The notes beneath the pieces were generated by a model. It made no database searches, was not told where the DNA came from, and saw only the letters and a list, made by a program, of their open reading frames with translations. A stretch of 64,000 nt of DNA, from contig CM076260.1 in the NCBI GenBank assembly GCA_038380795.1, forward strand, positions 28,864,634 through 28,928,633. Direction: 5' to 3'. Positions 13,674-27,136 of the stretch are shown here, in pieces (the first letter of the stretch is position 1; the number at the start of each line of letters is the position of its first letter). This stretch comes from Pyrocephalus nanus (taxonomy: Eukaryota > Chordata > Aves > Passeriformes > Tyrannidae). A program made the translations under genes and the position numbers.

Positions 13674-13717
13674 GGCACATTGAATCCCTACTGTGTGCTG
13701 TGGGATGATTCGAGAAT
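13674..13717 (+). CDS. ADGRB3: ADGRB3 (BAI3) 44-nt coding exon, start of GPS motif
   Basis: Small exon directly following the 8189-8291 exon. Acceptor TTTTCTTTTTAG ends at 13673 and the donor GTAAGT starts at 13718. It begins in phase 0, as the previous exon requires, and codes for GTLNPYCVLWDDSR plus the first two bases (AT) of a split codon. The Cys-x-x-Trp pattern (CVLW) is the first Cys/Trp pair of the GPS (GPCR proteolysis site) fold. In the family, the rest of the GPS, including the cleavage region, lies in the following exon, which I do not find here. Joined to the previous exon, the sequence SN/GT reads through with no gap. The split codon starting AT would give Ile or Met where I recall Thr in the mammalian protein; this rests on memory. 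The exon is far too short to be found by reading-frame length alone. Confidence 0.92.
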
Positions 13718-14943
13718 GTAAGTAACAGATGTTTGCTTCTATTTCTATGGCTCAAATATTACAAAGTACCTCTTGATATTTAAGTAGTTGGTCCTTCAAC
13801 AGGTTGGTACGAGGGCAGAAGTACTTTGAAAGTGTGAAAGTAGTGGATTCTCCAGTCACTTGGCTTCCTTTCTGCTGCTTTGTAAATTGAAATAATACAA
13901 TATCTCGCCAGGAAGAGGTTACTCACATAGTAATTTTAATCTGCTCTCTCAAGATTAAAATGAGGATGTCTAAGAACTGTAGTTCCTTGATGGTAGTTGC
14001 TGGGCAACAAGTGAGTGGGTAAACGATGAGACAAATAACTGAAGAAAGCTCCCATTTCTGTTACTGCAGGGAGTGTGATCCCCACAGCAATCTTCATTTT
14101 AGTTGATTGAAATTTTCATTTCAGTTTATTAAAATAATAGCTGTATACTAAGCAGTGAAAGCTTACTATCAGTCTTCTGCTGCTTTTTTCAGTATGTGTC
14201 CCTTCTATAGCAAAAAAAGAAAATGTTACTGTATAAAAGTAAAGCAGTAAAATCAGTGTAGTTAATAAAGAATCCCAAGTTTATGCAGTTGTAATTTGCT
14301 ACAATAATCTTTCGCAGTAAATCTCCAATTAAAGTCAAGGTGAACTTTGCGTACGTGCAGATAAAGTGTTCCAAGAAGTATCCCTATATGGTTGTCGTAT
14401 TATTTTTTTTTCTGAAGTAGATGTTGTGCTTCTTGTCCAGGTATATTTTATATGTCTTATGATACAGACTTATGTACAGAGTTAGAAATTGTATTACTGT
14501 GATTTTGTTTGTGCTTTCATCCTTGAGCTTGTGTTTACATCAGTGTACGGGTGGCTGAGAAACAACATTATAGAAATGAGAAACTTTTGACACAATACTA
14601 GAAATCATTCCAAATACAAGTAGTACTGAGGTCTGTGCCTCTGCAAAAGAATCATAATGCCATTTTTTGCCAGCAACATCATATTATGCAATTTCTATGA
14701 AATCTGTGGAATTAAGTTCGTGAAAGACTTGATATTATGCATTATTATGAGCACGTGGAAAGCAAAAGATTTTGAACAAGTTCTTAGTTTCCTCTTTACA
14801 AAGTTTTGCTTACACAGGAGTGGTATAGTGGGTTTTTATCATTTTCTGTATGCATTTCTTTAAGCACTGTGTATTTAGAGCACATACTCTGATATCACTG
14901 TTCAAGTCCACAGTATCAAGGGCACATTTACATGAAATTAGGC

Positions 14944-15000
14944 TACTAACAAAACAAAACAAAACAAAACAACAAAGCAAGCAAACAAACAAAAATAACC
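14944..15000. repeat. A-rich (AAAAC)n-like tract
   Basis: Repeats of ACAAA and CAAA units ending in AAAATAACCCCCCC. Low complexity; no retroelement could be recognised in front of it. Confidence 0.8.
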
Positions 15001-17686
15001 CCCCCTGCTGTGGATTTAACAACGTTTAAAAGATTTGATGCAGGTATTTGGGATGAATGTGTGAAGTAATTGCAAACAAATTTATTTTGTCCTTGCCACT
15101 TGTTTTGCATGTATTTCTCCTAGTTTGCTTATAGAGAAGTTCAGTGGTACATATAGTACTGTTTTCAATATGCTCAGAATCTGAATGGAAAAGTGAACTT
15201 TTGAAACATCTGAAATTTACATAAAGCTTAAGTAAAATAGTCTGAGGTTTTGAGGGAGAAGGACATGCTTTGTTATTTTCTAGGCATATTAGAAATGGTA
15301 TTGAAGATGGTAAAATAATTTAAGATTGGAGGTATTCTTGAAGTTATGTTCGTTTTTAAAAGTGATGTAAGTCCTCAAATATTCTCAATAAGATGTGATG
15401 CATCTGTAAGGTCTGTATGGACACCACTGTGTTTGACATGTGTATAAGTGCTATTGAACCTCTCTTATCTGAGAATGCAATAGCAAGAGCAAACTTCTAC
15501 TTTTTTCCTCCATCCCTTTGGAAAAAGCATCTATAGTGTTAGCTGTGGGAGCATTAGCTTATTCAGAATTTTACTTTTTTAATGCTGTTTCCTTTTGGTT
15601 TGCTCCATTTTATTTATATTTATATTTAGTCAGAAATATTTCAGAACTTGTGTTCTGATACTGTGGGTTTTAAATTATGAAAGCTCTAAAATGACGACTC
15701 AGTTCCTATTATTTAACAGTCTCAATAAATAAATAGTTAGGTGCCCATGATTATATTGGGTTCTTGGTGGCTTGTTTTCTTGATTTTTTCCACTTTCTTC
15801 TAAGCCTCAGGAATTAGTTGTCCTCAGCAGCAGGCAACTGGATTTGATGTATTAATAGCCTAAATCACAATGCAGATCCTACAGAGCTGTGATGTACTCA
15901 TGTCCTTCCAAACTGAGTAATTTTTGCATAACCAGGATTTAGCAAGTGTTTTGGAATAATCCCAACAAAAAGTAGTCTGCTTTTAGCTGAAGGTGCTGAA
16001 CTAATCAAGTGTCTATTGTGAGTCAGGTGTTCTAAATTAAGTGGTTTTCAGATGAATCCTATGTTAGCTTTTATCATCAGCATACAACCAGCAGTAACCT
16101 CTAATGGGTTTTGCCATCTTTTTAGCCACTTCTCCCACATCTTTATCTGTGTGCCTTGCAAGTTCACATTTGGTAAATGATACTTTCTCCACTGATCTTG
16201 TCAGTTTAATACTTCTCCAACAGCAAGGAAAGCTTTGTCTATCTGGATTTTGGCCATGCTTTTCAGGAAATGGAACAATGATTAAAGTTCCCTGACATCC
16301 ATCCTTGAAGAAAGTTTTGGATCTGTGAGCTCTTAAATCACACCAAATCATCAAGGTTATCCTACTGCCATCAGTATCTGTGACAGTTTGGTCACCCTAA
16401 CTTTAGCAATAGCAGCTTTAATCTATTCCTTCTATGAGATTTGGTGATTCTTCCCTCTGATTATGTTTTATAAGTTTTTTCATTTACCAAGCTGGCAGGC
16501 TTGTGCACTTTCTGTAGGCAGCTAGTCAAATGTGTGTACAATATTGAGACAGTACAACTAAAGAATAAGATATTATGTCAATCCAATAATTCATCATTTT
16601 ATTTCAATTGATTATCTCAATATATAGAGCACACCTGGCTGTGTTGATTGAAACCAGGCTTTTTTATGAATTCTGGTGCTTCCTTTGATACTTCCAGCTT
16701 CCCTACACAAAGCTGGTAGCATGAATTGTATTAAGTGGTGACTTTTCCCCCTCAGAAATCTGAGTGATATCTTCATCTATTCATTTCAGAAAATGTATTT
16801 AAATGTTGCATTCAATAAAGTCTTAGGTAGCTGAATGCTTCTCCTTCTAGTGCGTGGGAAAGTGTATGGAATATTTGTAATTAACACTCTGAGGATAAAC
16901 AATTTCGTTCCTTAAACCAACCAGTCAAAAACTCCAGAAAGAGTTGTGTCTTTTTTGCTTTGCATTGTCTGCATCCCTGCTGTCAGGAACTGTTTGTGAT
17001 AAATTAATTCCAGTGTTTCAGTCCACAGAGAGAAAGAAAAGGAGTTGATCAAGTACTAGAGCTGGCTTTCATATCCCACAGAAGTGATTTTAAAGATTTT
17101 AAGATGAAACAAAACTTGAAAGTTTTTTTTTTTTTCCTCCTACCTTTCTGGAAAGGAAGAGAAGACAGTCTCAACTAGCAAGTGATCCAATAGTTAGATG
17201 CATTTACTTGGTGACCGCAGGGACTGTCACTTCAATTTTTTCTTTATCTAAGTTAATTGAGTTTGAAACACACTTTTCAGCCTTACAGGAGCAGCCTATG
17301 CCCAGTGAGCTGTCAGCTCCTCTGGAGTGTGTTACTCACAATGTGTCCTGCTGGAACTCTGCCATATTATTTAGGAAAATATTCATGGGTTCCAGACGCC
17401 TCTGTATTTAATTTTCCCACTGTTTCTATGTGTTTGTCACCATGCCAAACCTAAATCTTAGCCATATCACTGTCAGTTGTTTTTTACTTTTTCCCTAGCA
17501 CTGTTTTGTTTTATGCAAGTCTTGGTAAGTCTCTGTAAGCCCAAGGGATCAAAGAATCCTTATGCACATGCATACATTTTGATTTAAAGAATGCCATTTC
17601 TTGTGGCAGTCCAAAAAATTCTCTTGAACTATTTTGCCATCTCTGATGTTTATGTATGTGATAGATGCCATAACAGACAGTCTAGA

Positions 17687-18279
17687 TGTTGTGGTTTAAC
17701 CCCAGCCAGCAACCAAGCACTAGTTCACTCTCCCACCAGTAGGATCGTGGAGAATATCAGAAAGGTAAAAGTTACAAAATTCATGGGTTGATATAAAGGC
17801 AGTTTAATAGGTAAAGCAAAAGCCATGCACACAAGCAAACAAAAACAAGGAACTAATTTAAATTAATTTACTGCTTCCCATGGGCAGGAAGGTATTCAGG
17901 CATCTCCAGGAGAGCAGGACTGTAACATGCACAACGTTCACTTGGAAAGACAAGTGCCATTACTCAAAAGGTCCCACTCTCTCCCCTTCTTCTCCCAGTT
18001 TATGTATGAGCATGATGTCATATGGTGTGGAATATCCCTTTGGTCAGTTTGGGTGACCTGTCCTGGCTGTGTCTCCTCCTGGCCTCCCATTACACCCTCA
18101 ATTTCCTTGCCAGCGTGGCAGTACAAAAAGCAGAAAAGGCCTTGGCTCTGTGTAAGCCCTGCTCAGCAATAACAAATATGTCTCTATATTATCAACCCTG
18201 CGTTTAGCACAAATCCAAAACATAACCCTATACTAGCCACTGTGAAGAAAATGAACTCTATCCCAGCCAAAAAGCAGCA
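17687..18279 (-). mobile_element. Solo LTR of an avian endogenous retrovirus
   Basis: The + strand starts TGTTGTGGTTTAACCCCAGC and ends near CTATCCCAGCC...GCAGCA. These are the two ends of a widespread neoavian LTR family, read in reverse, so the LTR is on the minus strand. Internal landmarks of the family are visible: AGCATGATGTCATATGG upstream of a decayed TATA region, CCCTTTGGTCAGTTTGGGTG, and the segment around GCAGTTTAATAGG. It is 593 nt long, with no retroviral coding sequence and no second LTR on either side, so it is a solo LTR left by recombination. I see no clean target duplication: flanks are TCTAGA on the left and GAGTGG on the right. Its ERV class (K or L) is not decided here. 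Confidence 0.88.
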
Positions 18280-20408
18280 GAGTGGATCTCTAGGATCCAC
18301 GAAAGTTTGGCCTGACAATGCAGCTGGTGTTTGTTCTTTTAGAAGAGTGTTGGACATAATGTGGGCACATGTGTTCTCAACAGGATAGAGTCAGTTGTTG
18401 CTGGTGTGCTCTACATCTGTACACAGTGCAACATGACATCTCACAGCACTGTGTAAGGGGAAAGGGTTTTAGTATTCTGAGGCTCTTTTCTGCCAGTTGC
18501 TGCGGAAGGATGTTATAACAGTATGACAGCATTTTATTTGTCCATATGTGTGCTCATAGTAGTTTGTGCCTGCTGACTATACAGTTGGCAGAACTACAAT
18601 GCAAATAGCTGAGATTTTTAATATTACAAGAATTTTGACCTAACTCAGTTTTAGTTTAGAACAAATGGACAAGTGGTAGGTCTGTTCTATTCCTCCCACC
18701 ACCCCCCGTCCCCCCACTGCTACACAAATTTACTTTGGCAGATTTGGTACCCTAAAGTTATGTGAAATTTTGAATACCTATATATGAGACATGACAAATT
18801 GTATACATTTATATATCTTCACAATTTCACCCCATTTCATCTTATATTAAAAAGAGGGTTAAAATAGTTTACAATTACTTTTATTTTAATTATCCCGTAG
18901 AGCTTTTAATTATTTTTCTTCCATTGTCCCTGGATACAATTCTGGAGAAATAGTCCATAAAGGAATTTTTTCGATGCAAATTAAGAAGAGTCTACTGGTT
19001 AATTGTGATTCTTCTGTCTATGGGGCAGAATACGACTCAGCTTTACAATATAAGCTTGCATCCTTTGATAGGGAGTACTGATCTGCTTGCTATGTCTCTC
19101 TCCTCTCCACCTTGATTTTTAAAATTAGTATGATGGACCACTAGAGTTTTTTTGTTGTTGTTGTTTGTACTAGCCTTGCAAATCTTTGAAAATATGTTCA
19201 AGATGACTCTATAACTTTTGTCAAAATGTGTCAAGCTAATCATAAAATAATTAGAATATCCTAAGTAAGAATTTGCTTATGGAAATATGAATAGCTGCCT
19301 CTCCTACCTTTATATTATTTTACAGTTGTATTATTTTTGTCACCAGAAAGATATGGAGGAAACTGAATGAGAGTAAGTATAGTTTGGAAATGTATTGCTT
19401 CTTCTATTGACTTCAGTCAGAGTTCTTGGTCCGGCTTTACTGTCAGACTTAGCTTCTGTCACATTTTTCAAGACAGAAAATTCTTTTTCCGTATCAGCTT
19501 CTATGCTTTTGTTCATTAATGAACTTATTCAGAAGATAAATGCCTCCTGGAATGCCTGCATTTATGAAGAACTTTCCATAGTCGAACCTGTGTGATAGCA
19601 CACTACATAATCTTTTGCTCCTGATAATCTTGCATAAAGGATTAGAAGACTACAGAAATATATTCTTTTTCATTAAAACAGTATGGAGTGAAAAACCTGA
19701 TCCAAACTCCCTTGCAGACAGCCAAAAGGCTTTGACTGATTCGAATCAGATCAGATCAGATCAAGTGGCAAACCACTGCTCAAGCCATGCAAGACCTAAT
19801 TTTAAAATTTTTAAATTCACAAACTGCTAAGATTATACTATAATGCAGAAAAATTGGTTCTGAAATATTGTGCAATATAAAATGGAGCGTCTTTATATCG
19901 AAACAGTCAGACCAGAATTTGCTTAAGTCATACACAAAATGAATCAGTATATATGGGAGGAATTTATAATTTAGTACTTTTTTATAACACTGCTCTTCTC
20001 TAACACCTACACAGCTATGAACAGAGCTTACATGGCCTGCTGAGATTTTTAACAAAAAAAGGAAATCAAATTAATCTCTACTAATAAATTCACTTTCTTT
20101 TTAATTTTTACTGGGTGATTAATCAACTTCATTTGTTGAGAACTCAATTATTATTTATTGCCCTTATATAAATGTAGATTTTCACAAACTAAAAATAGTG
20201 GTTTCTTGTAATATCAGGCAATTAAAATTCTGAAATGTGACTAAAAGAAACTAGTTATTGTATCTTCATAATCAAATTTAAAGATATGAATTGGACTTTT
20301 GACAGATCTTTAATGTATAATGAGGACAAAAGATAATTGAGCAGTTTGAATAAACTTCACAACACAAAAAGAATTGGTTGTAATTTGGTTTTGTATCTAA
20401 GTTGATGA

Positions 20409-20432
20409 ACATACATGAAAACATACATGAAA
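20409..20432. repeat. 12-bp tandem duplication
   Basis: ACATACATGAAA occurs twice head to tail. Confidence 0.95.
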
Positions 20433-20699
20433 AATTCACGTATTCCTAAGTCAAATATAATGTGATCATTGCTTTCCCTAATAATACCTCAAGAAGAAAT
20501 GCACCGTATGGGATCTGCAAATCCAGCATAGAGGTGGACTTGAGCTGACTTATAGTGTTTACCAAATCAAATACAGCTTCCAAAAGTACAATACAGCATA
20601 ATTGCAACTGCAAAATTTTGGCAACATTTTTCATTTTTATGATGTGCCTCTTAAAGTTTGTTACACCTGTAGATTTAAAAGCAATTTAACACAGAGATT

Positions 20700-20825
20700 C
20701 CTATCATCCTACCTGGTTTACAGATAGGGAAAACTACAGAGTAATGGAGCAAAGCAGAGTTAGAGTTCCAAATTCCTGAGTCCTAATTGAGGATGCTCTC
20801 TAGCTGTTCTCAAAGCCAATACCAT
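20700..20825 (-). mobile_element. MIR-like ancient SINE relic
   Basis: The + strand reads GGTTTACAGATAGGGAAAAC, then CAGAGTTAGAGTTCCAAATT, CCTGAGTCC and GCTCTCTAG. This is the reverse complement of the conserved core of MIR/CORE-SINE elements ('tttacagatgggga...', 'cagagccaggat...', 'cctgagtccc'). There is an internal deletion where the 'ttgcccaaggtcac' part is expected. Heavily diverged. Confidence 0.65.
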
Positions 20826-23800
20826 TCCTATGCCATGAAGTAGATCTCAAAAGTTTAAATAGTGTTATAATGGTATTTTTAATTTTTTTTCTCACTCATT
20901 CAGATAATCTCATGACTGTTGCCCATTATGGAGAATTTAGGTCTTTTTATCCCACAGAAGTGGTGCTGCAGCACTAAAGGCCCTTGTATAATACCACCCT
21001 TAAATAAAACAAAATCTGCATGCATCACCGAAGAGGTTGAATAACCTAGGGAGTATTTGCTTATCCGTGTGACAAGGAGCTGTGAGAAGTATCCTTCTGC
21101 TGTTCTCTGCTATTCCTTTGACAGTAGAGGTACAGATCATGTGCATAAATTGCTTGTAAGTAAATCATGTTGTTCTTTACTCTTAAATTTATTTGTAGTC
21201 AGTACAGAAAAAACACAGAACTATTGGTATAAATATACCTACTTTTAGTAATATGATAAGGGCAATATGCTACAATATAATTTTTAGCACTTGCAGAGTA
21301 TAAGTTTGCTTGTCTTTGCTTCAAAATGTGTGGATCTAAATCTCCTAAATTAATAAGTATTCTCTCTGATAGATCCAGTATCATGTAATTATTGAAGTCT
21401 GGTCTATCTTCCTACGAGAAGTGTTTTTTTGCAAAAGAATGTTAAATAAATGTTTGAAATAGAATTTTGCAAGGCATGCCAGAGGTCATCTTCCAAGTCT
21501 TAACAGTTGTTCGAGAATTGTTAATTCTGAAAGTGTATCTCTGCCCAATAAAACTGTAAAAATCCATCAAAACCAGTCGAACACGTCCGGTGTAAATCTG
21601 CCGTATTTTAACAAATGCTATCACAAATATACACACTGTGATGCTGTATCAGCATCTTACTGACCTCACAGGTGTCTTTACACATAATTAATGTTTTGCT
21701 GAATTTCTGTGTCAAAGTTGAGCAAGATGAGCAGATTCAGTTAAATCTCTTCCTGAACCAGTCACTAGAGGGAAGCAAAGACCTTCACGTGCCTATCCAT
21801 GACGTCAATCAATGTCTATGTCCTCACTGGCAAAATCTGTCAGTATTCAATCTAAAATTTTGAAAAAGGCCTATTCGGTGGAAAATAACCCTTTGGGAGA
21901 AAAAAGAAACAAAACAAAACAAAAAGCAAAAAAATATTTCTATATTGTTGATTTCCAGAGGCCATTATCATTAAAATATGGAGTTAATTTCATGAGCCAT
22001 GTTTTCAGAATTTAAATCTAGACAAGAAATTCAGTGCAGAGTGGATAAAGATGGGTTTAAGGCTTTCATTTTTTGAAGCATCCCAATAAAAGGAAAATAC
22101 ATTGAAATATTTGTATCATAGAAGCTATGCACTTGCATCATCTTGCGAAACCTAAGATAAAATATACTAGTTTATTGATATATTTTTTTTATCCTCCCTC
22201 AGTTATCCATACTTCCATTCCATATTTTTTTCTTTGGTATGTACTTAGAATCTTATCCTGCATATGCAGTTCTTCAGTGTATATCAGGTAAACAGCTCAA
22301 GAGAACATCAAATCATTAAATGAGACTAGTTCATCATGCACTCCATTTCACCACAGAGAAAGTATTATGTGTATATATGAACTTACATTATTCTTCCAGT
22401 TTATGAGGGGTTATATATGAAGTAGGGGTCATATGTGAGGTTTACCATATACTGTGCTTTTAGTGTATTTAATTCAGCCTTGTTCTGGTTAGTGAGAGCA
22501 CAACTCACCTTACCGTTCTCTCCTATGCACTAGGCTGGTTGAATTCCTTTAAAACAGAAACACTAGAGGCCAATGTTGCATTTGATAAAACATGACATTT
22601 GCTTAAAGGAATGTACCTGATATGAATTGAATTAGCCCTGGAAATTGAAATGCACAGAAACAGGGAAAAAAAATATTTAAAATAATGTTTTGAAGTTTAT
22701 CACTTAAAATTCTAAGTGATTTAGAAATTGCAAGGGCAACACTTAATTTGAATAGAAGATCTTTTATTAAGCTTGAGCTATTCAGGGTGGCCAGACCTTA
22801 ATGAGAATAATACAAATGTGTATCAGGATTTGAGCAAGTTTAAATGGAAGGTAATATGCTAGATGAACAGCTCCAGGCAAAGCAATTTCATGAAAAAAAC
22901 CCTGTTGTGTTAAGAGCTGCTGTATTATGGCTAAATAGATTTTTAGCTGAAAGCATGGTATATTTGTGATGGCTTTTTAATGTTATCATCATCTTCTCTG
23001 ATAATATTGAGTAAGGGAGATTTCTTGTCCAGCTAGTTAACTAAATATAATATACATATGCATTCAAGTGTATGTGCTAGGGATAACATTCTGCAATCCA
23101 TGCTATTACTCCAAGTAATGGAGTATATAATATAATTCTAAATGTCACAGGCTGTAGTTAGGATTCTTGATGCTACATGTTATCCTAATAATGCCATTTC
23201 TAGTGGTTGTCTTCTCTGTTCTATCTACCCATAGCTATGGAAGAAGCACAAAATAACTTTGCATATATCGAAAGAGTGCATTAAAATGCCATTGTGTTAC
23301 TGTAAGTTCATAACCTTACATAAATATAATCCTGATGTTAAGTTTACCAGTAGTTCAATAGAAGGCCCAGGCTTAAACAACATGCCAGATTTGCACCATA
23401 GAACCAGAATCAAGCCACAGGTATTGGTACAAATCCAAGAGTCACTCTGTTAGCATGAATGTCAAGAATTAAGGGATTGCATATATGGGCACAAAGAGCA
23501 CTCCTTATAATGAATCTGATATATTTGTATGCTTAGACTGTAAAAAGTACATTATTTTGACCAAACTTAAAACTAAATCCTTTATATTTGTACTACTTTG
23601 TGACTGCACTTTTGAGTGCAATATAGAGCTATTAAATGTCCTTTTTAAATGCCAGTGTGTAGTTTCTTTGATATCTACTCAGTTTTAAATAATTATTCAC
23701 AGAAATAAGCCACTGCTTTATTGTAATATAAAAATAGCTTAAAATGTAAATATATCAAGTGTCAGATAATAACACAAACAAAACATGTTTTAAACAAAAT

Positions 23801-24425
23801 ATAGTTATTTCCTTTGAACAATTTCTGATTGCATATAGATAACATAGAGACATGCAGCTAGTATAGAAATTCTAAAAAGAGAGCAAGAGTCAGCAGCATT
23901 CAGGAAGTAGTCTAATCTCTTTTTAAACAGTTTATTCTCTAAAAGTTATAGTGTGTACAGGAAAAAGTCAATAGTGTCTCTTTCTATGCACATCACATCT
24001 TCAGCCCATTCTTCCCCTTCCTTCTCCTTCTTCTGTAAGTAGACAGTCAAGCATCCAATGTTTTAGGTACACAAATTGCATGTGTGCTTATACAAATACC
24101 TCATCATTTCATGTACACACAAAGAATAAAATCTTGGAGAATTAAAACACATAAAAATATTTACCACAACCCCTTAAAGAAGTACAATTGAAAATATGAA
24201 GCATTCATCTCTTAATTGTATTACTCAGCAAAGCATGTTCTGTTTACTGCAATATGTAATTATCTGATGTCAGGTTCTACATGCCTTTAATGTTATTTAT
24301 ATTGAAAATTATGTACCAATTTTAAACTAGATAACAGACACCATCATATGAATTATAATTGCATTTTCTTCATTGTAAACACAGAGAAAAAACTATGCTA
24401 AATTTACCAAAACCACCTGTTTCTT

Positions 24426-24492
<67 letters not shown>
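24426..24492. repeat. (TCTA)n tetranucleotide microsatellite
   Basis: A pure TCTA array of 67 nt, nearly 17 copies and uninterrupted, so probably length-polymorphic. Confidence 0.98.
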
Positions 24493-24495
<3 letters not shown>

Positions 24496-27136
24496 CTTAC
24501 CTACTTTGCCTGTATAATTGCCTGCTGAGAATATTTTTGTTTTTTCATCTCAAGCAGACCATTCTGTTCTCATATTTTTGTAACTGATTTACACAAGAAA
24601 ACTGATCAGACATAATCTTCTTTTCCTCCGAGGCTTTTCAAGTGAAAGAAAAATTTTCATCACGGTCAGGGAAATATACAGATGTCTAAATATCACAGTC
24701 AGTTAGCATTTCAGTCAAAATTAGAGAACAAGGTGCTCTTAGGTCCACAACTCTGTGATCTACCCTCTAGAATTACCCATATTTCTTTAGTCTAGAAAAC
24801 GTCTAGCACTTTTGAAAGGACCTACATGATCCCGGTTTCATTCTCACCTTCCTGCAGAAATAGCAACATCTCTTGTGTGTCATTTTAGGGAACCATGAAA
24901 GACTAATGTGTAGGTGCACAGTTATCTAAGAATGAGGATACATGTTGAAATCCCAGACAAAAATCATCCTAATCTCAGGAAACACAGAAGTTGCTGGTTC
25001 AGACACTTGTGGGGAAGAACCAGGGAAAACTGGGGGTCAGGTGAGAAGGCATTTTCTAACACATTCTGCTGTGTATGGGGTTTCTATAGATACTGGGCAT
25101 TCTGTTTTAGAGATACTCTTCTTTTACAATCTCTCCATGATGCTGCCAGCTCAAACTGTTACCCATATGTCATTTTATAACCTATACAACTAATCTTCCC
25201 TTTGTTTTGACTAGACCTTTACATTTTCAGTTTAATTTGATTAATCCAATTGTTTCTGAGAAAACATATATCACAAAAACAAGGAACACGTAGACCAATG
25301 TTAATAAGTTTTTGATATTATTTGTATTTGATTTTGAAATATAAGTCATCAGTAGCCAGCTTTACAGATGTTTTTAATAATTTCTCTTCTGGATTTCTCT
25401 TTTACTTAGTTTTAAGACGAGGCATTTTACAAATGTAGAATTATATTTTGTTAATGTGAGAAAATATTCAAGCACTTTTTTTTTTGCCTGATTTACTGCA
25501 TTTCAAGTGTGTCAATTAGGTGTAAAGTCTAAAACACAGGGCATTGAATGCAGCAGGATGATTTATTTTCCTTAAACTCAATGTCAAAATGTCCTCGACA
25601 GCCAAATGAGAGGCAAGAAGTGAAAGTGATTCACAGCAACTAAACAAAATCTAGCCCTTTTCTCTTAACCAGCTAAGAGAGAAATCTACATAGATCAGAA
25701 ATTGGAAATAGTATATAAATGTGTTTTAATTGGCCCTAAAATTAAGGGTTAATTTAGATAGGGGGTTAATTTAGGCTCAGTTTAGATACCTTTATACAGT
25801 CATGTAGAACAATTCAGGATATGTCTATAGAAGTAAACTATGCCTTTCAGAGCAGGTGAAGGCATAGACACCAGAACACATCTCTAGTAGTATTGTATGT
25901 AGGAAATGAAATCAGTTGCTAACAGCAGAATTACTGCAACATTGAGAAATTAAAACACTCAGATGTATATATGCAAGTGCCACTGTCATTGGGTACCATA
26001 TAAAGGTAAACTGTCCTTTAGATTCTATAGATTGTACTGATAAGATGTCCTTTGACTAACAGATACTTAAATACTTTGCATACTTATAGGTACCTAATTT
26101 TAGAAGTTTCAATATCAGACTGAATTCTGCCCCATATATCGGTTTCTGCCTCGGGATATGGATTTTCAAAATATTTCCTTGGGTAAACACTTAATTAATA
26201 AAGAAATAAGAGTGCCATTTTGTAAAATAACCTAAGATTAAAATCTTTCTCTTTCCAGGAGACAGCCCTGACCATCAGACTATAAATAATGATCTTGTAA
26301 ATCTTCCTTGCAAGCAAAACTAAAAATAATAAGCATAATTTAAAATACTGAACATATAACATTGGTATTGAACTCACAGGACCAGATATAGAAGAATGAA
26401 ATTCTGAAATAAATTAACATGCAAAGTCTGTAGTTCTTGGCGATAGCTATTGTCCTACTTTGTAAATTCGTTAGTGACAACCAGTAACTCTTTGAAGGAA
26501 AGATTCTCCAATGACAATATACAAGATACCAGTATCTTGTCAGAGGACAGCTAATGCACTCAGTAAATTAATATTGGAAATGTAAAATTATTTGATAGAC
26601 ATTTTAAGATAAAATAAAATGAGAAATGGGTCCTCATTGGGACTAAGACACAGTCTGAGATAGAATGTTTAGTTTCTAAAAAATAGTTTGTAGTGAGAAT
26701 CAGGGAGTAACAAAATAATGTTTTACCTTATCTCCACACTTGGGTAAGATACTAAAAAATGTATATTTGTGATCCTGCAAAGCTGATTATGTTCCCAAAA
26801 GCACTTTCTGAGACATTTTCTGCCCTCTTTACAAACTTACTTGTGAAGTGAAAGAACTTTTTTATATTACCAGCCTTCCATTTTGTTGTCACAGTTAAAA
26901 AGCAGAGATTGCAATGAAGGTGTTTAAGTGGTTCAAAGTCAATCCATTTTCATTACAACAGCTGTTATAAGAACAGGAAATGGTCAGGCATTTAACTTTT
27001 TGGATTTTGAAAAACACAATCTTGCATAACTTTGTGAATGCCTTAATTGGCATTGAACAGACTTTTCAGTATGTGTTTAAAAGCAGTGTAGATTCTATAT
27101 TTCAAATTATTTAAGTGCAAACAAGCCCAGGATTTC

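Noticed and set aside
17927..18207. Several overlapping 60-80 codon frames on both strands
   Set aside because: They lie wholly inside the solo LTR, which is non-coding.
24426..24492. Regular repeats considered as a CRISPR array
   Set aside because: Simple tetranucleotide microsatellite without spacers, in a vertebrate genome.
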